Shown here in pieces: positions 11,025 through 19,874 of a DNA stretch of 64,000 nt. Position 1 is the stretch's first letter. Every line of letters starts with the position of its first letter. The DNA lies in NCBI RefSeq assembly GCF_028473665.1, contig NZ_CP098774.1:3562501-3626500 (forward strand). Reading direction: 5' to 3'. Position numbers and translations under genes: made by a program. The notes under the pieces were generated by a model. That model worked only from the letters and a program-made list of their open reading frames with translations, did not search any database and had not been told where the DNA came from. The DNA comes from Sphingomonas sp. QA11. Its GTDB lineage: Bacteria; Pseudomonadota; Alphaproteobacteria; Sphingomonadales; Sphingomonadaceae.

Positions 11025-11861
11025 TCAAGCGAAGTCGGTGAAGCCCCCCAGCACGATCCTCTCGCGCACCACGGCCTCGCGTGCAAGAGGGTCGGTCAAC
11101 GCCGCCAGTTCGACGCGGTATGCGTAACCCGGCGCATGAGTTGGGTAGCGGTCGTCGGTGGCCGGATGGGTGTAGATTTCGGTCAGGCCGTCCGGAAGAT
11201 GCTCGATCAGCCCGCGAACCCGCGCGGCATCCATCGCGCCGGACCAGGCGAGACCGAAGACCTGATCGGGCACGCACATTCCAGCCGCGCGCATGCGACG
11301 CCGGACGAGCAGTGCCCAGAGTCGGGCAATATCGACGCCACCGGCGCCGGGTTCGATCTTCTCGAGGACGTCGCGCGGCTCGATCGGGGCGCGGACCGAT
11401 TTCATGCCGTAGCGCCTGCCGGTCTTCAGGATCGCGGAGGCGATGGTGGGGTGCAGGTGGAAATGCTTGTGCGCGTTGACATGATCAAGCGTCAGGCCGG
11501 TCGCGGCGAACGCGGCGAACTGTGCCTCCACCTCAGCGAGAAGCTGCCGGCGCGCGGTCGGATTGGCGAAGATGGTAATGCCAGCGCGGACCATGTCGGT
11601 ACGGAAATGGCCGGTCGCGTCGACCAGTTCCGACACCTGCCCGGGCGGGAGTGTGGGCCTGCCCTCCACGAGAACGACGTGCAGACCGACGCCGAGCTTC
11701 GGCATCGTCCTGGCGCGGGCGACGGCGTCCGCGGCCGCCTCGCCGGAGACCATCAGGCTGGCGGCGGTCAGGATGCCGTTACGATGTGCCTGCTCGACGG
11801 CTTCGTTGACCGCGATGGCAGCGCCGAAATCGTCGGAGGTCACGACGAGGCGCTTCACCAC
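11025..11861 (-). CDS. hpnK: hopanoid N-deacetylase HpnK (YdjC family)
   Basis: A 278-aa YdjC/ChbG-type carbohydrate deacetylase. The metal-site motifs TSDDFGAA near the N-terminus and LDHVNAHKHFHLHP in the middle are intact. In hopanoid clusters HpnK removes the acetyl group from N-acetylglucosaminyl-bacteriohopanetetrol made by HpnI, before HpnJ contracts the ring. Upstream it is separated from hpnJ by a 109-bp gap filled with a palindromic repeat; downstream it is followed closely by the diiron gene. Length and motifs are normal for the family. Confidence 0.93.
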   Translation of the reverse strand: MVKRLVVTSDDFGAAIAVNEAVEQAHRNGILTAASLMVSGEAAADAVARARTMPKLGVGLHVVLVEGRPTLPPGQVSELVDATGHFRTDMVRAGITIFANPTARRQLLAEVEAQFAAFAATGLTLDHVNAHKHFHLHPTIASAILKTGRRYGMKSVRAPIEPRDVLEKIEPGAGGVDIARLWALLVRRRMRAAGMCVPDQVFGLAWSGAMDAARVRGLIEHLPDGLTEIYTHPATDDRYPTHAPGYAYRVELAALTDPLAREAVVRERIVLGGFTDFA

Positions 11862-11864
11862 AAG

Positions 11865-11963
11865 CCCTCTCCCCTCAGGAGAGAGGGTTGGGAGAGGGGC
11901 AGCAACGAGCGGCAGCGCTTAGGACTGCCCCTCTCCCCTACCCTCTCCCCGGAGGGGAGAGGG
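11865..11963. repeat. interspersed palindromic repeat, copy A (between hpnJ and hpnK)
   Basis: Two short hairpins (11865-11887 and 11941-11963, each CCCTCTCC...GGAGAGGG-like) flank an outer inverted repeat (GGGAGAGGGGC at 11890-11900 against GCCCCTCTCCC from 11927). The whole ~99 bp could fold as a cruciform. It shares its CCCTCTCCCC/GGGGAGAGGG ends with copies at 14.6 kb and 22.0 kb. It fills the hpnJ-hpnK spacer and may affect transcript stability. Confidence 0.8.
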
Positions 11964-11970
11964 AGAAAGG

Positions 11971-13416
11971 TCACGCTGCCTCTTTCCGGCGGCGCAGGAA
12001 GTCGAAGAACTCCACACCCTCGCGCAGGCGGCGCTTCATCATGTTCCAGTCGCGCAGCATCTCCGACACGATCGACCAGATCTTGGACGGGCGGAAATAG
12101 AAGCGCTTGTAGAATTCCTCGACCTTGTCGAAGATCACGCTCGCCGGCAGATGCGGATAGCTGAGCTGCGCGATCTGGTTGCCGCCATCGGTCAGCAGAT
12201 CATTGCTGTTATCGAACCAGCCATTCTCGGTCGCCTGCTTGTACAGGAAGGTACCGGGATAAGGTGCGGCAAGCGAGACCTGGATCGTGTGCGGATCGAT
12301 CTCCTTGGCGTAGTTGATCGTCTCCTCGATCGTCTCTTCGGTCTCGCCGGGCAGGCCGAGGATGAAGGTGCCGTGGATGACCACGCCGAGCTGGTGGCAA
12401 TCCTTGGTGAACTGCCGCGCCACATCGGTGCGCAGGCCCTTCTTGATGTTGTGCAGGATCTGCTGGTTGCCGCTCTCATAACCGACGAGCAGCAACCGCA
12501 GGCCATTGGCCTTCAGTACCTCGAGCGTCTTGCGCGGGACATTGGCCTTGGCGTTGCAGCTCCACGACACGGGGAAGCCCTTCTTGCCGAAGCCGAGCTT
12601 GCCGAGCGCGATCGCCAGTTCCTCGACGCGCGCGTGGTTATCGGTCAACGTATCGTCGTCGAAGAAGATCTCCTTGGTCTCGGGGATATTCTCCAGGATG
12701 TACTGCACTTCCTCGATCACCTTGGGGACCGAGCGGAAGCGGTAATTATGACCGCTGATCGTCTGCGGCCACAGGCAGAAGGTGCAGCGGCTCTTGCAGC
12801 CGCGGCCGGTGTAGAAGCTGACATAAGGGTGGAGGAGGTAGCCGCCGAAATATTTGTTGATGGTCAGGTCGCGCTTGTAGACAGGCGAGACCATCGGGAG
12901 GACGTCCATGTCCTCGATGACCGCGCGATCCTTGTTGCGCACGAAAGCGCCGTCGGGCGCGCGCCAGGTGATGCCATCGACGGTCGCGAGCGGCGCGCCC
13001 TGGGAAATCTCGAGGATCGTGAAATCATATTCCTCGCGCGCAACGAAATCGACGTGCGGCGTGGCGGCAAGGCTCTTGTCCGGCTCGACCGCGACCTTGG
13101 CGCCGACGAAACCGATCAGGATCTTCGGGTTGCGCTCCTTGATCAGCGCGGCGGTACGAATGTCCTGGCCGAAGCTTGGCGTCGAGGTGTGGAGGATGAC
13201 GAGGTCGCGATCGTCGAACTCGTGCTTGATATCGTCCCAGCTCTGGTCGTGCGCGGGCGCGTCGATCAGCTTCGAACCCTCGACCATCGCGGCCGGCTGG
13301 GCGAGCCAGGTGGGGTACCAGAAGGACTTCACCTCGCGCTTCATCTGATAGCGCGCGCCGGCGCCGCCGTCATAACCGTCGAACGAAGGGGCCTGCAGAA
13401 ACAAGGTACGCATCAT
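11971..13416 (-). CDS. hpnJ: hopanoid B12-binding radical SAM protein HpnJ
   Basis: A 481-aa protein with an N-terminal cobalamin-binding-like region (about residues 60-180) and a radical SAM core with the [4Fe-4S] triad GCKSRCTFC (Cys207, Cys211, Cys214). HpnJ contracts the amino-sugar ring of glucosaminyl-bacteriohopanetetrol to the cyclitol ether. The start forms an ATGA overlap with the hpnI stop; a second ATG follows immediately, so the true start may be 3 nt later. Downstream lies repeat copy A and then hpnK. Confidence 0.94.
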   Translation of the reverse strand: MMRTLFLQAPSFDGYDGGAGARYQMKREVKSFWYPTWLAQPAAMVEGSKLIDAPAHDQSWDDIKHEFDDRDLVILHTSTPSFGQDIRTAALIKERNPKILIGFVGAKVAVEPDKSLAATPHVDFVAREEYDFTILEISQGAPLATVDGITWRAPDGAFVRNKDRAVIEDMDVLPMVSPVYKRDLTINKYFGGYLLHPYVSFYTGRGCKSRCTFCLWPQTISGHNYRFRSVPKVIEEVQYILENIPETKEIFFDDDTLTDNHARVEELAIALGKLGFGKKGFPVSWSCNAKANVPRKTLEVLKANGLRLLLVGYESGNQQILHNIKKGLRTDVARQFTKDCHQLGVVIHGTFILGLPGETEETIEETINYAKEIDPHTIQVSLAAPYPGTFLYKQATENGWFDNSNDLLTDGGNQIAQLSYPHLPASVIFDKVEEFYKRFYFRPSKIWSIVSEMLRDWNMMKRRLREGVEFFDFLRRRKEAA

Positions 13417-14567
13417 GCGGAAATCTCCGGATCGGCCGAAACGCGGCCGTCATTTTCCATTTTAAGCCGTTGTCCGCGCCAATCAACCGACGCGACGAAG
13501 AAGCTTGCGACGAATATCGCGACGGTGAGGCAATCGCGCATCGGTAGAAGCCACCATGGCGCCGTCGTTACACCAGCCGCGCGGTCGACGAAACGGGCGA
13601 TCGCGATACGGACAATCAGCGCCGACAGGGCAATGGCCAGCCCAACCGGATGCGCCGGGACCAAGGCTGCTCCCAGCAAGGCGAGCGGGAAGGGCATGCC
13701 GACCACCGATCCGGCATAGGCGCCCGGCACCACGCCGCGCACGGTCGCCCCCCAGCGCAGCTCATGCCGCCACAGCTCGGCAAAGCTTTGCTCGGCCGAA
13801 GCATGGGTGACGAGCATCGGCGGTACCGCGACCGTCTGCCCGAGCGCATGAACCGCCTCGCCGATCGCATAGTCATCGGCGAGCACGTCGGCGAAGCGTT
13901 CGAAGCCGCCAATCCGGTCGAGCGTTTCGCGCCGCATCGCGATGGTCGAACCCATGCACGGCCGGGCCAATGCCATCGCGACACCGAACACCGCCCCGGG
14001 CAGGAACTGGTAGCTGAGCCCCGCCGCGCCGAGCCGCGACCAGAAGCCGGCATCGCCGCGCCCGCGATACAGGCAGGTCACGGCGCCGACGCCCGGCGCG
14101 TCGAGCGCGGCCAGGACCCGGGAGAGATAGTCCGGCTCCGCGACCATATCGCTGTCGCTCAGTACCAGGATCGGATGCCGGGCCTTGCCCATCATGTTGA
14201 TGAGATTGGCAACCTTGCGATTCGCGCCATGATTCGCTGAGTCGACCACCAAATCTATCGCCATATGCGGATATCGGTCGCGCAGGGCCTCGACCACGGC
14301 GATGGCCGGGTCGTCTTGTGCCTGCACGCCGCAGAGAAGCTGAACCGGGCCAGCATGATCCTGCGCGAGGAAACTCGCCAGGTTTTCGAGCAGGCGGGGC
14401 TCCGCGCCGTGGAGCGGCTTGAGCAGGGTTACGGCGTCGGCGCGAGGCGATGATGCGGTTCGCGGCGCCATGAAACGCCGGAACACGATCGTGGCGGTGA
14501 TCATGTAGAAAGTGCCGACGGTGCCGAGGCCCAGCAAAGCCCAGCCGAGGATCGCGAACACGATCAT
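13413..14567 (-). CDS. hpnI: hopanoid glycosyltransferase HpnI
   Basis: A 384-aa membrane-bound GT-A enzyme of the ceramide-glucosyltransferase-like family (GT21). It has an N-terminal membrane helix, VTLLKPLHGAEP, LVLSDSDMVAEPDYL (D-x-D type nucleotide-sugar and metal site), an ADDYAIGE region and two or three hydrophobic C-terminal helices. HpnI adds N-acetylglucosamine to bacteriohopanetetrol. It heads the leftward hpnI-hpnJ-hpnK-diiron-hpnL unit and is divergent from hpnA across a 250-bp region that must hold both promoters. Confidence 0.92.
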   Translation of the reverse strand: MIVFAILGWALLGLGTVGTFYMITATIVFRRFMAPRTASSPRADAVTLLKPLHGAEPRLLENLASFLAQDHAGPVQLLCGVQAQDDPAIAVVEALRDRYPHMAIDLVVDSANHGANRKVANLINMMGKARHPILVLSDSDMVAEPDYLSRVLAALDAPGVGAVTCLYRGRGDAGFWSRLGAAGLSYQFLPGAVFGVAMALARPCMGSTIAMRRETLDRIGGFERFADVLADDYAIGEAVHALGQTVAVPPMLVTHASAEQSFAELWRHELRWGATVRGVVPGAYAGSVVGMPFPLALLGAALVPAHPVGLAIALSALIVRIAIARFVDRAAGVTTAPWWLLPMRDCLTVAIFVASFFVASVDWRGQRLKMENDGRVSADPEISA

Positions 14568-14586
14568 TCAGATGGACTCTGCAAAT

Positions 14587-14717
14587 CCTTCTCCCCTTGC
14601 GGGAGAAGGTGGCGCGAAGCGCCGGATGAGGGGGAGTGAGGCTCAAAACGCGCGGGAATGTCCCCCTCACCCTTCCGTCGCCGCGCTCCTCCCTCCCTCT
14701 CCCCCAAGGGGAGAGGG
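14587..14717. repeat. interspersed palindromic repeat, copy B (hpnI-hpnA intergenic region)
   Basis: It begins with the hairpin CCTTCTCCCC-ttgc-GGGAGAAGG (14587-14609) and ends with CCCTCTCCCCC-aa-GGGGAGAGGG (14695-14717). The right half (CCCTCACCCTTCCG ... CTCCCTCCCTCTCCC ... GGGAGAGGGAATG) matches the right half of the copy inside hpnG at 22.2 kb. It takes up half of the divergent promoter region between hpnI and hpnA. Confidence 0.85.
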
Positions 14718-14808
14718 AATGAAAAGTACGACCGACTAGTCACATCCCGCATCCAGCCTCCCTATCGCCCCCGGTCCATCCTGTGTAGAGCGCGCGATCG
14801 AAGGATGC

Positions 14809-14813
14809 GGAGG
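14809..14813 (+). promoter_or_regulatory. Shine-Dalgarno deciding the GTG start of hpnA
   Basis: GGAGG ends 4 nt before the GTG at 14818. It supports GTG rather than a later ATG as the hpnA start, because the dinucleotide-binding motif begins only about ten residues in. Confidence 0.6.
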
Positions 14814-14817
14814 CGGG

Positions 14818-15819
14818 GTGAGCCAGGATTCAGGTACGGTGCTGGTCACCGGCGTATCGGGTTTCGTCGGATCAGCGGTGGCGCGTGCGCTTGCGGCACA
14901 AGGGCGCCAGGTCCGCGGCCTCGTCCGCGCGACCAGCCCACGCGCCAATCTTGCCGATTTTCCCGGTACGCTCGTGGAAGGCGATGCGCGTGACGCAACG
15001 GCGATGGCCGAGGCGATGCGAGGGGTGAAACACCTGTTCCATGTCGCCGCGGATTACCGGATCTGGGCGCCCGACCCCGAGGACATCGTCCGCAACAATC
15101 TTGCCAGCACGCGCGCCGTGATGGAGGCGGCACTTGCCGCCGGGGTCGAGCGGCTGGTCTATACGAGCAGCGTCGCGACGCTGAAGCCCGATCCCGCCGG
15201 CCCGGCCGACGAGACCCGCGCCGCTACTCCGGAACAGGCGGTCGGCGCGTACAAGCGCAGCAAGGTCGTGGCCGAACGGCTGGTCGAGCGGATGGTCGCC
15301 GAACGCGGCTTGCCGGCGGTGATCGTCAACCCGTCCACGCCGATCGGTCCCCGCGACGTGCGCCCGACGCCTACGGGACGGATCATCGTCGAGGCGGCGA
15401 ATGGCAAGATGCCGGCCTATCTCGATAGCGGGCTCAACCTCGTCCATGTCGACGATGTCGCGACGGGGCATGTGCTGGCGCTGGAACAGGGCCGGATCGG
15501 CGAACGCTATATCCTCGGCGGCCGGGACGTGCGCCTGGCTGATATGCTGGCCGTCATCGCCGGGATCATGAAGCGCCGTCCGCCCACGATCAGCCTGCCG
15601 CGCGCGCCGCTCTTCCCGCTTGCCTATGCCAATGAAGCACTGGCGCGACTGACCGGCAAGGACCCGTTCCTCACCGTCGACGGGCTGAAGATGGCGAAGC
15701 ACCATATGTTCTTCACCTCGGCCAAGGCCGAGAGCGAACTGGGATATCGCGCCCGCCCCTGGGAACAGGCCCTGGCCGACGCGATCGGGTGGTTCAGGAA
15801 TGCGGGAATGATCCGGTGA
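14818..15819 (+). CDS. hpnA: hopanoid-associated NAD(P)-dependent sugar epimerase/dehydratase-like HpnA
   Basis: A 333-aa extended short-chain dehydrogenase. The Rossmann motif TGVSGFVGSAVA is at residues 11-22, LFHVAADYRIW follows, and a YTSSVA strand precedes a Tyr-x3-Lys-type site (YKRSK). This is the HpnA family, the usual first gene of the hpnA-G block; its substrate is unproven. It starts with GTG behind a GGAGG site and its stop overlaps the hpnB GTG (GTGA). Confidence 0.92.
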   Translation: MSQDSGTVLVTGVSGFVGSAVARALAAQGRQVRGLVRATSPRANLADFPGTLVEGDARDATAMAEAMRGVKHLFHVAADYRIWAPDPEDIVRNNLASTRAVMEAALAAGVERLVYTSSVATLKPDPAGPADETRAATPEQAVGAYKRSKVVAERLVERMVAERGLPAVIVNPSTPIGPRDVRPTPTGRIIVEAANGKMPAYLDSGLNLVHVDDVATGHVLALEQGRIGERYILGGRDVRLADMLAVIAGIMKRRPPTISLPRAPLFPLAYANEALARLTGKDPFLTVDGLKMAKHHMFFTSAKAESELGYRARPWEQALADAIGWFRNAGMIR

Positions 15820-16949
15820 TCGCGCTCGCTAGCGGTGGCCTGAGCCTCGTTATCTGGCTCGGTCTGGTCCTCGCCCATGGCGGCTTCTGGCTGGCGCGCG
15901 AACGCGACGCGAACGACCAGCCGCGCGATCCCGCTGAATGGCCCGACGTAGTCGCCATCGTCCCCGCCCGCGACGAGGCCGAGGTGATCGGCCGCGCGAT
16001 CGCTAGCCTGCGCGCGCAGGACTATCCCGGCCGTTTCCATGTGATCCTGGTCGACGATTCGAGCAGCGACGACACCGCCAACATCGCCCGCGCCGCCAGC
16101 GGAGCCCATCCTCTCGACATCGTGACCGGCCGGCAACTCGCCCCGGGCTGGACCGGAAAGCTCTGGGCGGTGGCGCAGGGCGTCGAGCATGCCGGCCCTG
16201 CTCCACATTATCTGTGGCTTACCGACGCCGACATCGCGCATGAACCCGACACGCTTCGCACCCTCGTCGCACGGGGCGAGGCAGGCCGCCTCACTTTGGT
16301 ATCGCTCATGGCCGAGCTGCGCTGCACCAGCCTGGCGGAGCGGGCGCTGATCCCGGCCTTCGTGTTCTTCTTCCAGATGCTCTATCCGTTCGGCCGCGTG
16401 AATCGCCCGAACGGTCCCGGCGCGGCCGCGGGCGGCTGCATGCTGGTACGACGCGATGCGCTGGCGGCGGCTGGCGGCATCGCCGCGATCCGCACCGCCC
16501 TGATCGACGACTGCACGCTGGGCGCCCTGCTGAAGAAACAGGGTCCGATCTGGCTTGGTCTCACTCATCGCTCGCACAGCATCCGCGCCTATGACGATGC
16601 CGGGGTGATCGCCGCGATGATCTCGCGCTCGGCCTATGCCCAGCTCGGCTATTCGCCGCTGATGCTGCTCGGCACGGTGATCGGCTTGGCCCTGGTCTAT
16701 GGCGCGCCCCCGGTGCTGGCGCTGGCCGGCACCGGCTGGGCCCAGATCGCCGGGGCGACCGCGTGGCTGCTGATGGCGATCTCGTTCCAGCCGATGCTGC
16801 GCTTCTATCGACGCTCCCCGGTCTGGGGAATCGCACTCCCGTTGATCGCGGCTTTCTACGCCGGCTGCACCTTGCTATCGGCATGGCAGCATATGCGAGG
16901 ACGTGGTGGAATGTGGAAAGGCCGCGCGCAGGCGACGGGGACGCTTTGA
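15816..16949 (+). CDS. hpnB: hopanoid-associated glycosyltransferase HpnB
   Basis: A 377-aa GT2-family protein. An N-terminal membrane segment is followed by VAIVPARDEAEVIGRAI, ILVDDSSSDDTA and LWLTDADIAHEPDTL (D-x-D), then an acceptor region (IDDCTLGALLKKQG) and several C-terminal hydrophobic helices. HpnB is a constant companion of hpnA-G; its acceptor has not been firmly established. I used the GTG at 15816 because it overlaps the hpnA stop and puts the membrane helix at the N-terminus; another GTG lies 27 nt upstream inside hpnA. Confidence 0.92.
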   Translation: MIALASGGLSLVIWLGLVLAHGGFWLARERDANDQPRDPAEWPDVVAIVPARDEAEVIGRAIASLRAQDYPGRFHVILVDDSSSDDTANIARAASGAHPLDIVTGRQLAPGWTGKLWAVAQGVEHAGPAPHYLWLTDADIAHEPDTLRTLVARGEAGRLTLVSLMAELRCTSLAERALIPAFVFFFQMLYPFGRVNRPNGPGAAAGGCMLVRRDALAAAGGIAAIRTALIDDCTLGALLKKQGPIWLGLTHRSHSIRAYDDAGVIAAMISRSAYAQLGYSPLMLLGTVIGLALVYGAPPVLALAGTGWAQIAGATAWLLMAISFQPMLRFYRRSPVWGIALPLIAAFYAGCTLLSAWQHMRGRGGMWKGRAQATGTL

Positions 16950-17788
16950 TGGAAGCGGCCGACCTCGCCTCGGGCAAGGGACATCGTGACGAGAATTTCC
17001 CGGTCGCCTCGGTCCTGCTCAAACCCGAACACCGCGCGCCGGTGATGGCCTTTTATCGTTTCGCCCGCGTGGCCGACGACATCTCGGATCACGAGACGCT
17101 GCCGGCTGCGGAGAAGCTTGCCCAGCTCGGCCGAATGCGCGCCGGCCTTGATGGCAAGGCGGAGGGTAGCGCCGAAGCGCTGGCGCTGCGCACGGTCATG
17201 GCCGACTACCGGCTCGATCCGGTCCATGCGCATGACCTGCTCGGCGCATTCGAACGCGACGTGACGGTCACCCGGTACGAGGACTGGGATGGGCTGATGG
17301 GCTATTGCCGCCTCTCGGCGATGCCGGTCGGACGCTATGTGCTCGACGTTCATGGGGAGGATCGCGCCACCTGGCCAGCCTCCGACGCGCTTTGCGCCGC
17401 GCTGCAGGTGGTCAATCACCTCCAGGATTGCGCCAAGGACTACCGCACGCTCGACCGCGTCTATATCCCCGCAGAGACCTTCGCCGAAACCGGCGCGCGG
17501 ATCGAGGACCTGACCGCCGATCGCGCCACGCCCGCGCTGCGCACCGCGATCGTCTCGCTCGTCGGCAAGACCCGTGCCCTGCTCGACACATCGGCCGGCT
17601 TCGCCGCGACGATCGCCGACCGCCGCCTCGCGGCCGAAGTCGCGATCATCCACCGCCTCGCCGTCAGCCTGTGCGGCCGGCTGGAGACGCGCGATCCGCT
17701 CAGCGAGCGGGTGCATCACACATCCTGGGAAGCCGCCTTCCTGGCCACCGGTGCCGCCGTCGGCAGCCTGTTCAGGCGCGCGGCATGA
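16949..17788 (+). CDS. hpnC: hydroxysqualene synthase HpnC
   Basis: A 279-aa trans-prenyltransferase of the squalene/phytoene synthase family. The first Asp-rich motif is VADDISD (Asp43, 44, 47); the second is in NHLQDCAKDYRTLDRVYIP. HpnC converts presqualene diphosphate to hydroxysqualene. The ATG at 16949 overlaps the hpnB stop (TGATG). The frame is open upstream into hpnB, but homology begins with the EAADLASGKGHRDENF segment. It is coupled downstream to hpnD by an ATGA overlap. Confidence 0.94.
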   Translation: MEAADLASGKGHRDENFPVASVLLKPEHRAPVMAFYRFARVADDISDHETLPAAEKLAQLGRMRAGLDGKAEGSAEALALRTVMADYRLDPVHAHDLLGAFERDVTVTRYEDWDGLMGYCRLSAMPVGRYVLDVHGEDRATWPASDALCAALQVVNHLQDCAKDYRTLDRVYIPAETFAETGARIEDLTADRATPALRTAIVSLVGKTRALLDTSAGFAATIADRRLAAEVAIIHRLAVSLCGRLETRDPLSERVHHTSWEAAFLATGAAVGSLFRRAA

Positions 17789-18624
17789 ATCCCGACGCGA
17801 CCCCGGCCGCGCTGCAGCAGCAGGTTTCGGGCAGTTCCTTCTATGCCGGGATGCGCGTGCTGCCCAAGGCCGAGCGCGAGGCGATGTACGCGATCTACGG
17901 CTTTTGCCGCCTGGTCGACGATATCGCCGACGATCAGCAGGGCGATCGCGAGGGCCGGGCCAGGGCGCTTGACGCATGGCGCGGCGATCTCGATTCGCTT
18001 TATGCCGGCGGGCCGCCCGGCCGAGCGGCGCTGGTCGCTGAAGCAGTCAAGCAATTCAAGCTCGATCGCGCCGATTTCGAGGCGGTGATCGACGGCATGG
18101 CGACGGACGTAGATCACGACGTCCGCTGGCCGCCCATGGCCGAGCTCGACCTTTATTGCGACCGGGTCGCCTCCGCCGTCGGGCGCCTGTCGGTACGGAT
18201 CTTCGGCATGGACGAGGCACCGGGGATAGAGCTGGCCTATCATCTCGGCCGCGCGCTTCAGCTGACCAACATCCTCCGCGACGTGGACGAGGATGCGGGC
18301 ATCGGCCGGGTCTATCTGCCCGCCGAGGAGATCGCCGCGGCCGGCATTCCCTTTACCACTCCCGTGGAAGTCGTCAGTGATCCCCGGATCGATGCCGCCT
18401 GCCGGGCAGTGGCCGCGACAGCGCATGACCATTATCGCAAGGCGCATGCGCTGCTCGCGACCCGCCCGCGCGGCCACCTGATCGCACCGCGCCTGATGGA
18501 GGCGGCGTACGCCAAGGTGCTGAAACAGACTGAGGCGATCGGCTGGAAGCCGCCACGTCGCCGGGTAAAGGTGTCGAAGCTGGCACTCCTACTGACTGTC
18601 GCACGACTGTGGCTGACGCGTTGA
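17785..18624 (+). CDS. hpnD: presqualene diphosphate synthase HpnD
   Basis: A 279-aa paralogue of hpnC. It has SGSSFYAGMRVLPKAERE, the first Asp-rich motif RLVDDIADD (Asp45, 46, 49) and the second motif QLTNILRDVDEDAGIGRVYLP (positions from about 157). HpnD condenses two farnesyl diphosphates to presqualene diphosphate. The ATG overlaps the hpnC stop; the frame is open well upstream, but that sequence is hpnC read out of frame. It works with HpnC and HpnE as the three-enzyme bacterial route to squalene. Confidence 0.94.
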   Translation: MNPDATPAALQQQVSGSSFYAGMRVLPKAEREAMYAIYGFCRLVDDIADDQQGDREGRARALDAWRGDLDSLYAGGPPGRAALVAEAVKQFKLDRADFEAVIDGMATDVDHDVRWPPMAELDLYCDRVASAVGRLSVRIFGMDEAPGIELAYHLGRALQLTNILRDVDEDAGIGRVYLPAEEIAAAGIPFTTPVEVVSDPRIDAACRAVAATAHDHYRKAHALLATRPRGHLIAPRLMEAAYAKVLKQTEAIGWKPPRRRVKVSKLALLLTVARLWLTR

Positions 18625-19865
18625 CCTTCACCCGGGCGACGATTGCCGGGGCCGGTCTGGCGGGGCTCTCCGCCGCCGTCGCGCTGCGCAAAGCGGGCAT
18701 CGTTGTCTCTATCGCCGATTCAGCCGCGCAGGCGGGCGGACGCTGCCGCTCCTATCACGATCCGCAGCTCGGCCTGACGATCGACAACGGCAATCATCTC
18801 GTCCTGTCCGGCAATCCCGCGGTGGCGCGCTTCCGCTCGGCGGTGGGTGCGACGACACCGCTGGCCGGGCCCGAGCATGCCGATTTCACCTTCCAGGACC
18901 TGACGACAGCCAAGCGCTGGACGGTACGCATCAACGACGGTGCCCTTCCCTGGTGGATCGCCGCACCGGCCCGCCGCGTGCCGGGCAGCCGGATCGCCGA
19001 TTATCTGCCTCTCGCCAGATTGCTATCGAACCGCGAAGGTCGGATCGACCAGCGCATCGCAACCGGCGGACCGGCCTGGTCGAAACTGCTTGAGCCCGTG
19101 CTGCTGGCAGCGCTCAACACCGCGCCCGGCGAGTCCTCGACGATGCTCACCGCCAATATCCTGCGCGAGACGATCGCAAAGGGCGGCCGCGCCATGCGCC
19201 CCCGCATTGCGGAACCGAGCCTGGCCGCCGCCTTTATCGACCCTGCCCTTGCCTGGCTCGATGAACGGGGAAGCGCGGTCGCGCTGGGCCGCCGGCTTCG
19301 CACGGTCGCCTTCGAGGGAGATCGTGTCACTGGGCTGGACTGGGGTGCCGGCGTCGAGCCCGTCGCGGCGGACGAGGCGGTGATTCTCGCGGTGCCGCCC
19401 TGGGTTGCGACCTCGCTGGTGCCGGATCTGCAGGCGCCGGACGACTTCCGCGCCATCGTCAACGGCCATTTCGCCCTGCCCGCGCCTGCTGGTGCGCCGG
19501 CGATGCTCGGCCTGTTCGGCGGCACCGCCGAATGGCTGTTCGCCTTTCCCGACCGGCTTTCAGTGACGGTCAGTGCCGCCGAAAGACTTGTCGACCTCGA
19601 CCGCGAGACGCTGGCGCGGACTTTCTGGGCCGACATCTGCGCCGCGCTCGCGATCGACGCGCCGATGCCAACCTGGCAGATCGTGAAGGAGAAGCGCGCG
19701 ACCTTCGCCGCGACGCCGGAGCAGAATGCCAAGCGCCCGTCCGCCGCGACGCGCTGGCGCAACCTGTTCCTGGCGGGCGACTGGACCGATACCGGGCTGC
19801 CCGCCACGATCGAGGGTGCCCTGCGGTCGGGAGAAACCGTGGCGCGCCTCGCGCTCGCGCGTTAG
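18609..19865 (+). CDS. hpnE: hydroxysqualene dehydroxylase HpnE (FAD amine-oxidase fold)
   Basis: A 418-aa flavoprotein with the FAD-binding motif AGAGLAGLSAAVALRKAG (residues ~13-30), GGRCRS and a C-terminal FAD motif FLAGDWTDTGLPATIEGALRSG. HpnE reduces hydroxysqualene to squalene. It starts with GTG 16 nt before the hpnD stop, and is followed after 9 nt by shc. Length and motifs are typical. Confidence 0.93.
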   Translation: MADALTFTRATIAGAGLAGLSAAVALRKAGIVVSIADSAAQAGGRCRSYHDPQLGLTIDNGNHLVLSGNPAVARFRSAVGATTPLAGPEHADFTFQDLTTAKRWTVRINDGALPWWIAAPARRVPGSRIADYLPLARLLSNREGRIDQRIATGGPAWSKLLEPVLLAALNTAPGESSTMLTANILRETIAKGGRAMRPRIAEPSLAAAFIDPALAWLDERGSAVALGRRLRTVAFEGDRVTGLDWGAGVEPVAADEAVILAVPPWVATSLVPDLQAPDDFRAIVNGHFALPAPAGAPAMLGLFGGTAEWLFAFPDRLSVTVSAAERLVDLDRETLARTFWADICAALAIDAPMPTWQIVKEKRATFAATPEQNAKRPSAATRWRNLFLAGDWTDTGLPATIEGALRSGETVARLALAR

Positions 19866-19874
19866 GAAGGCGCG

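Noticed and set aside
11865..11963. CRISPR-like repeat at 11.9 kb
   Set aside because: Only two hairpins, no regular repeat-spacer structure, and the same ends occur at other sites as single interspersed copies.
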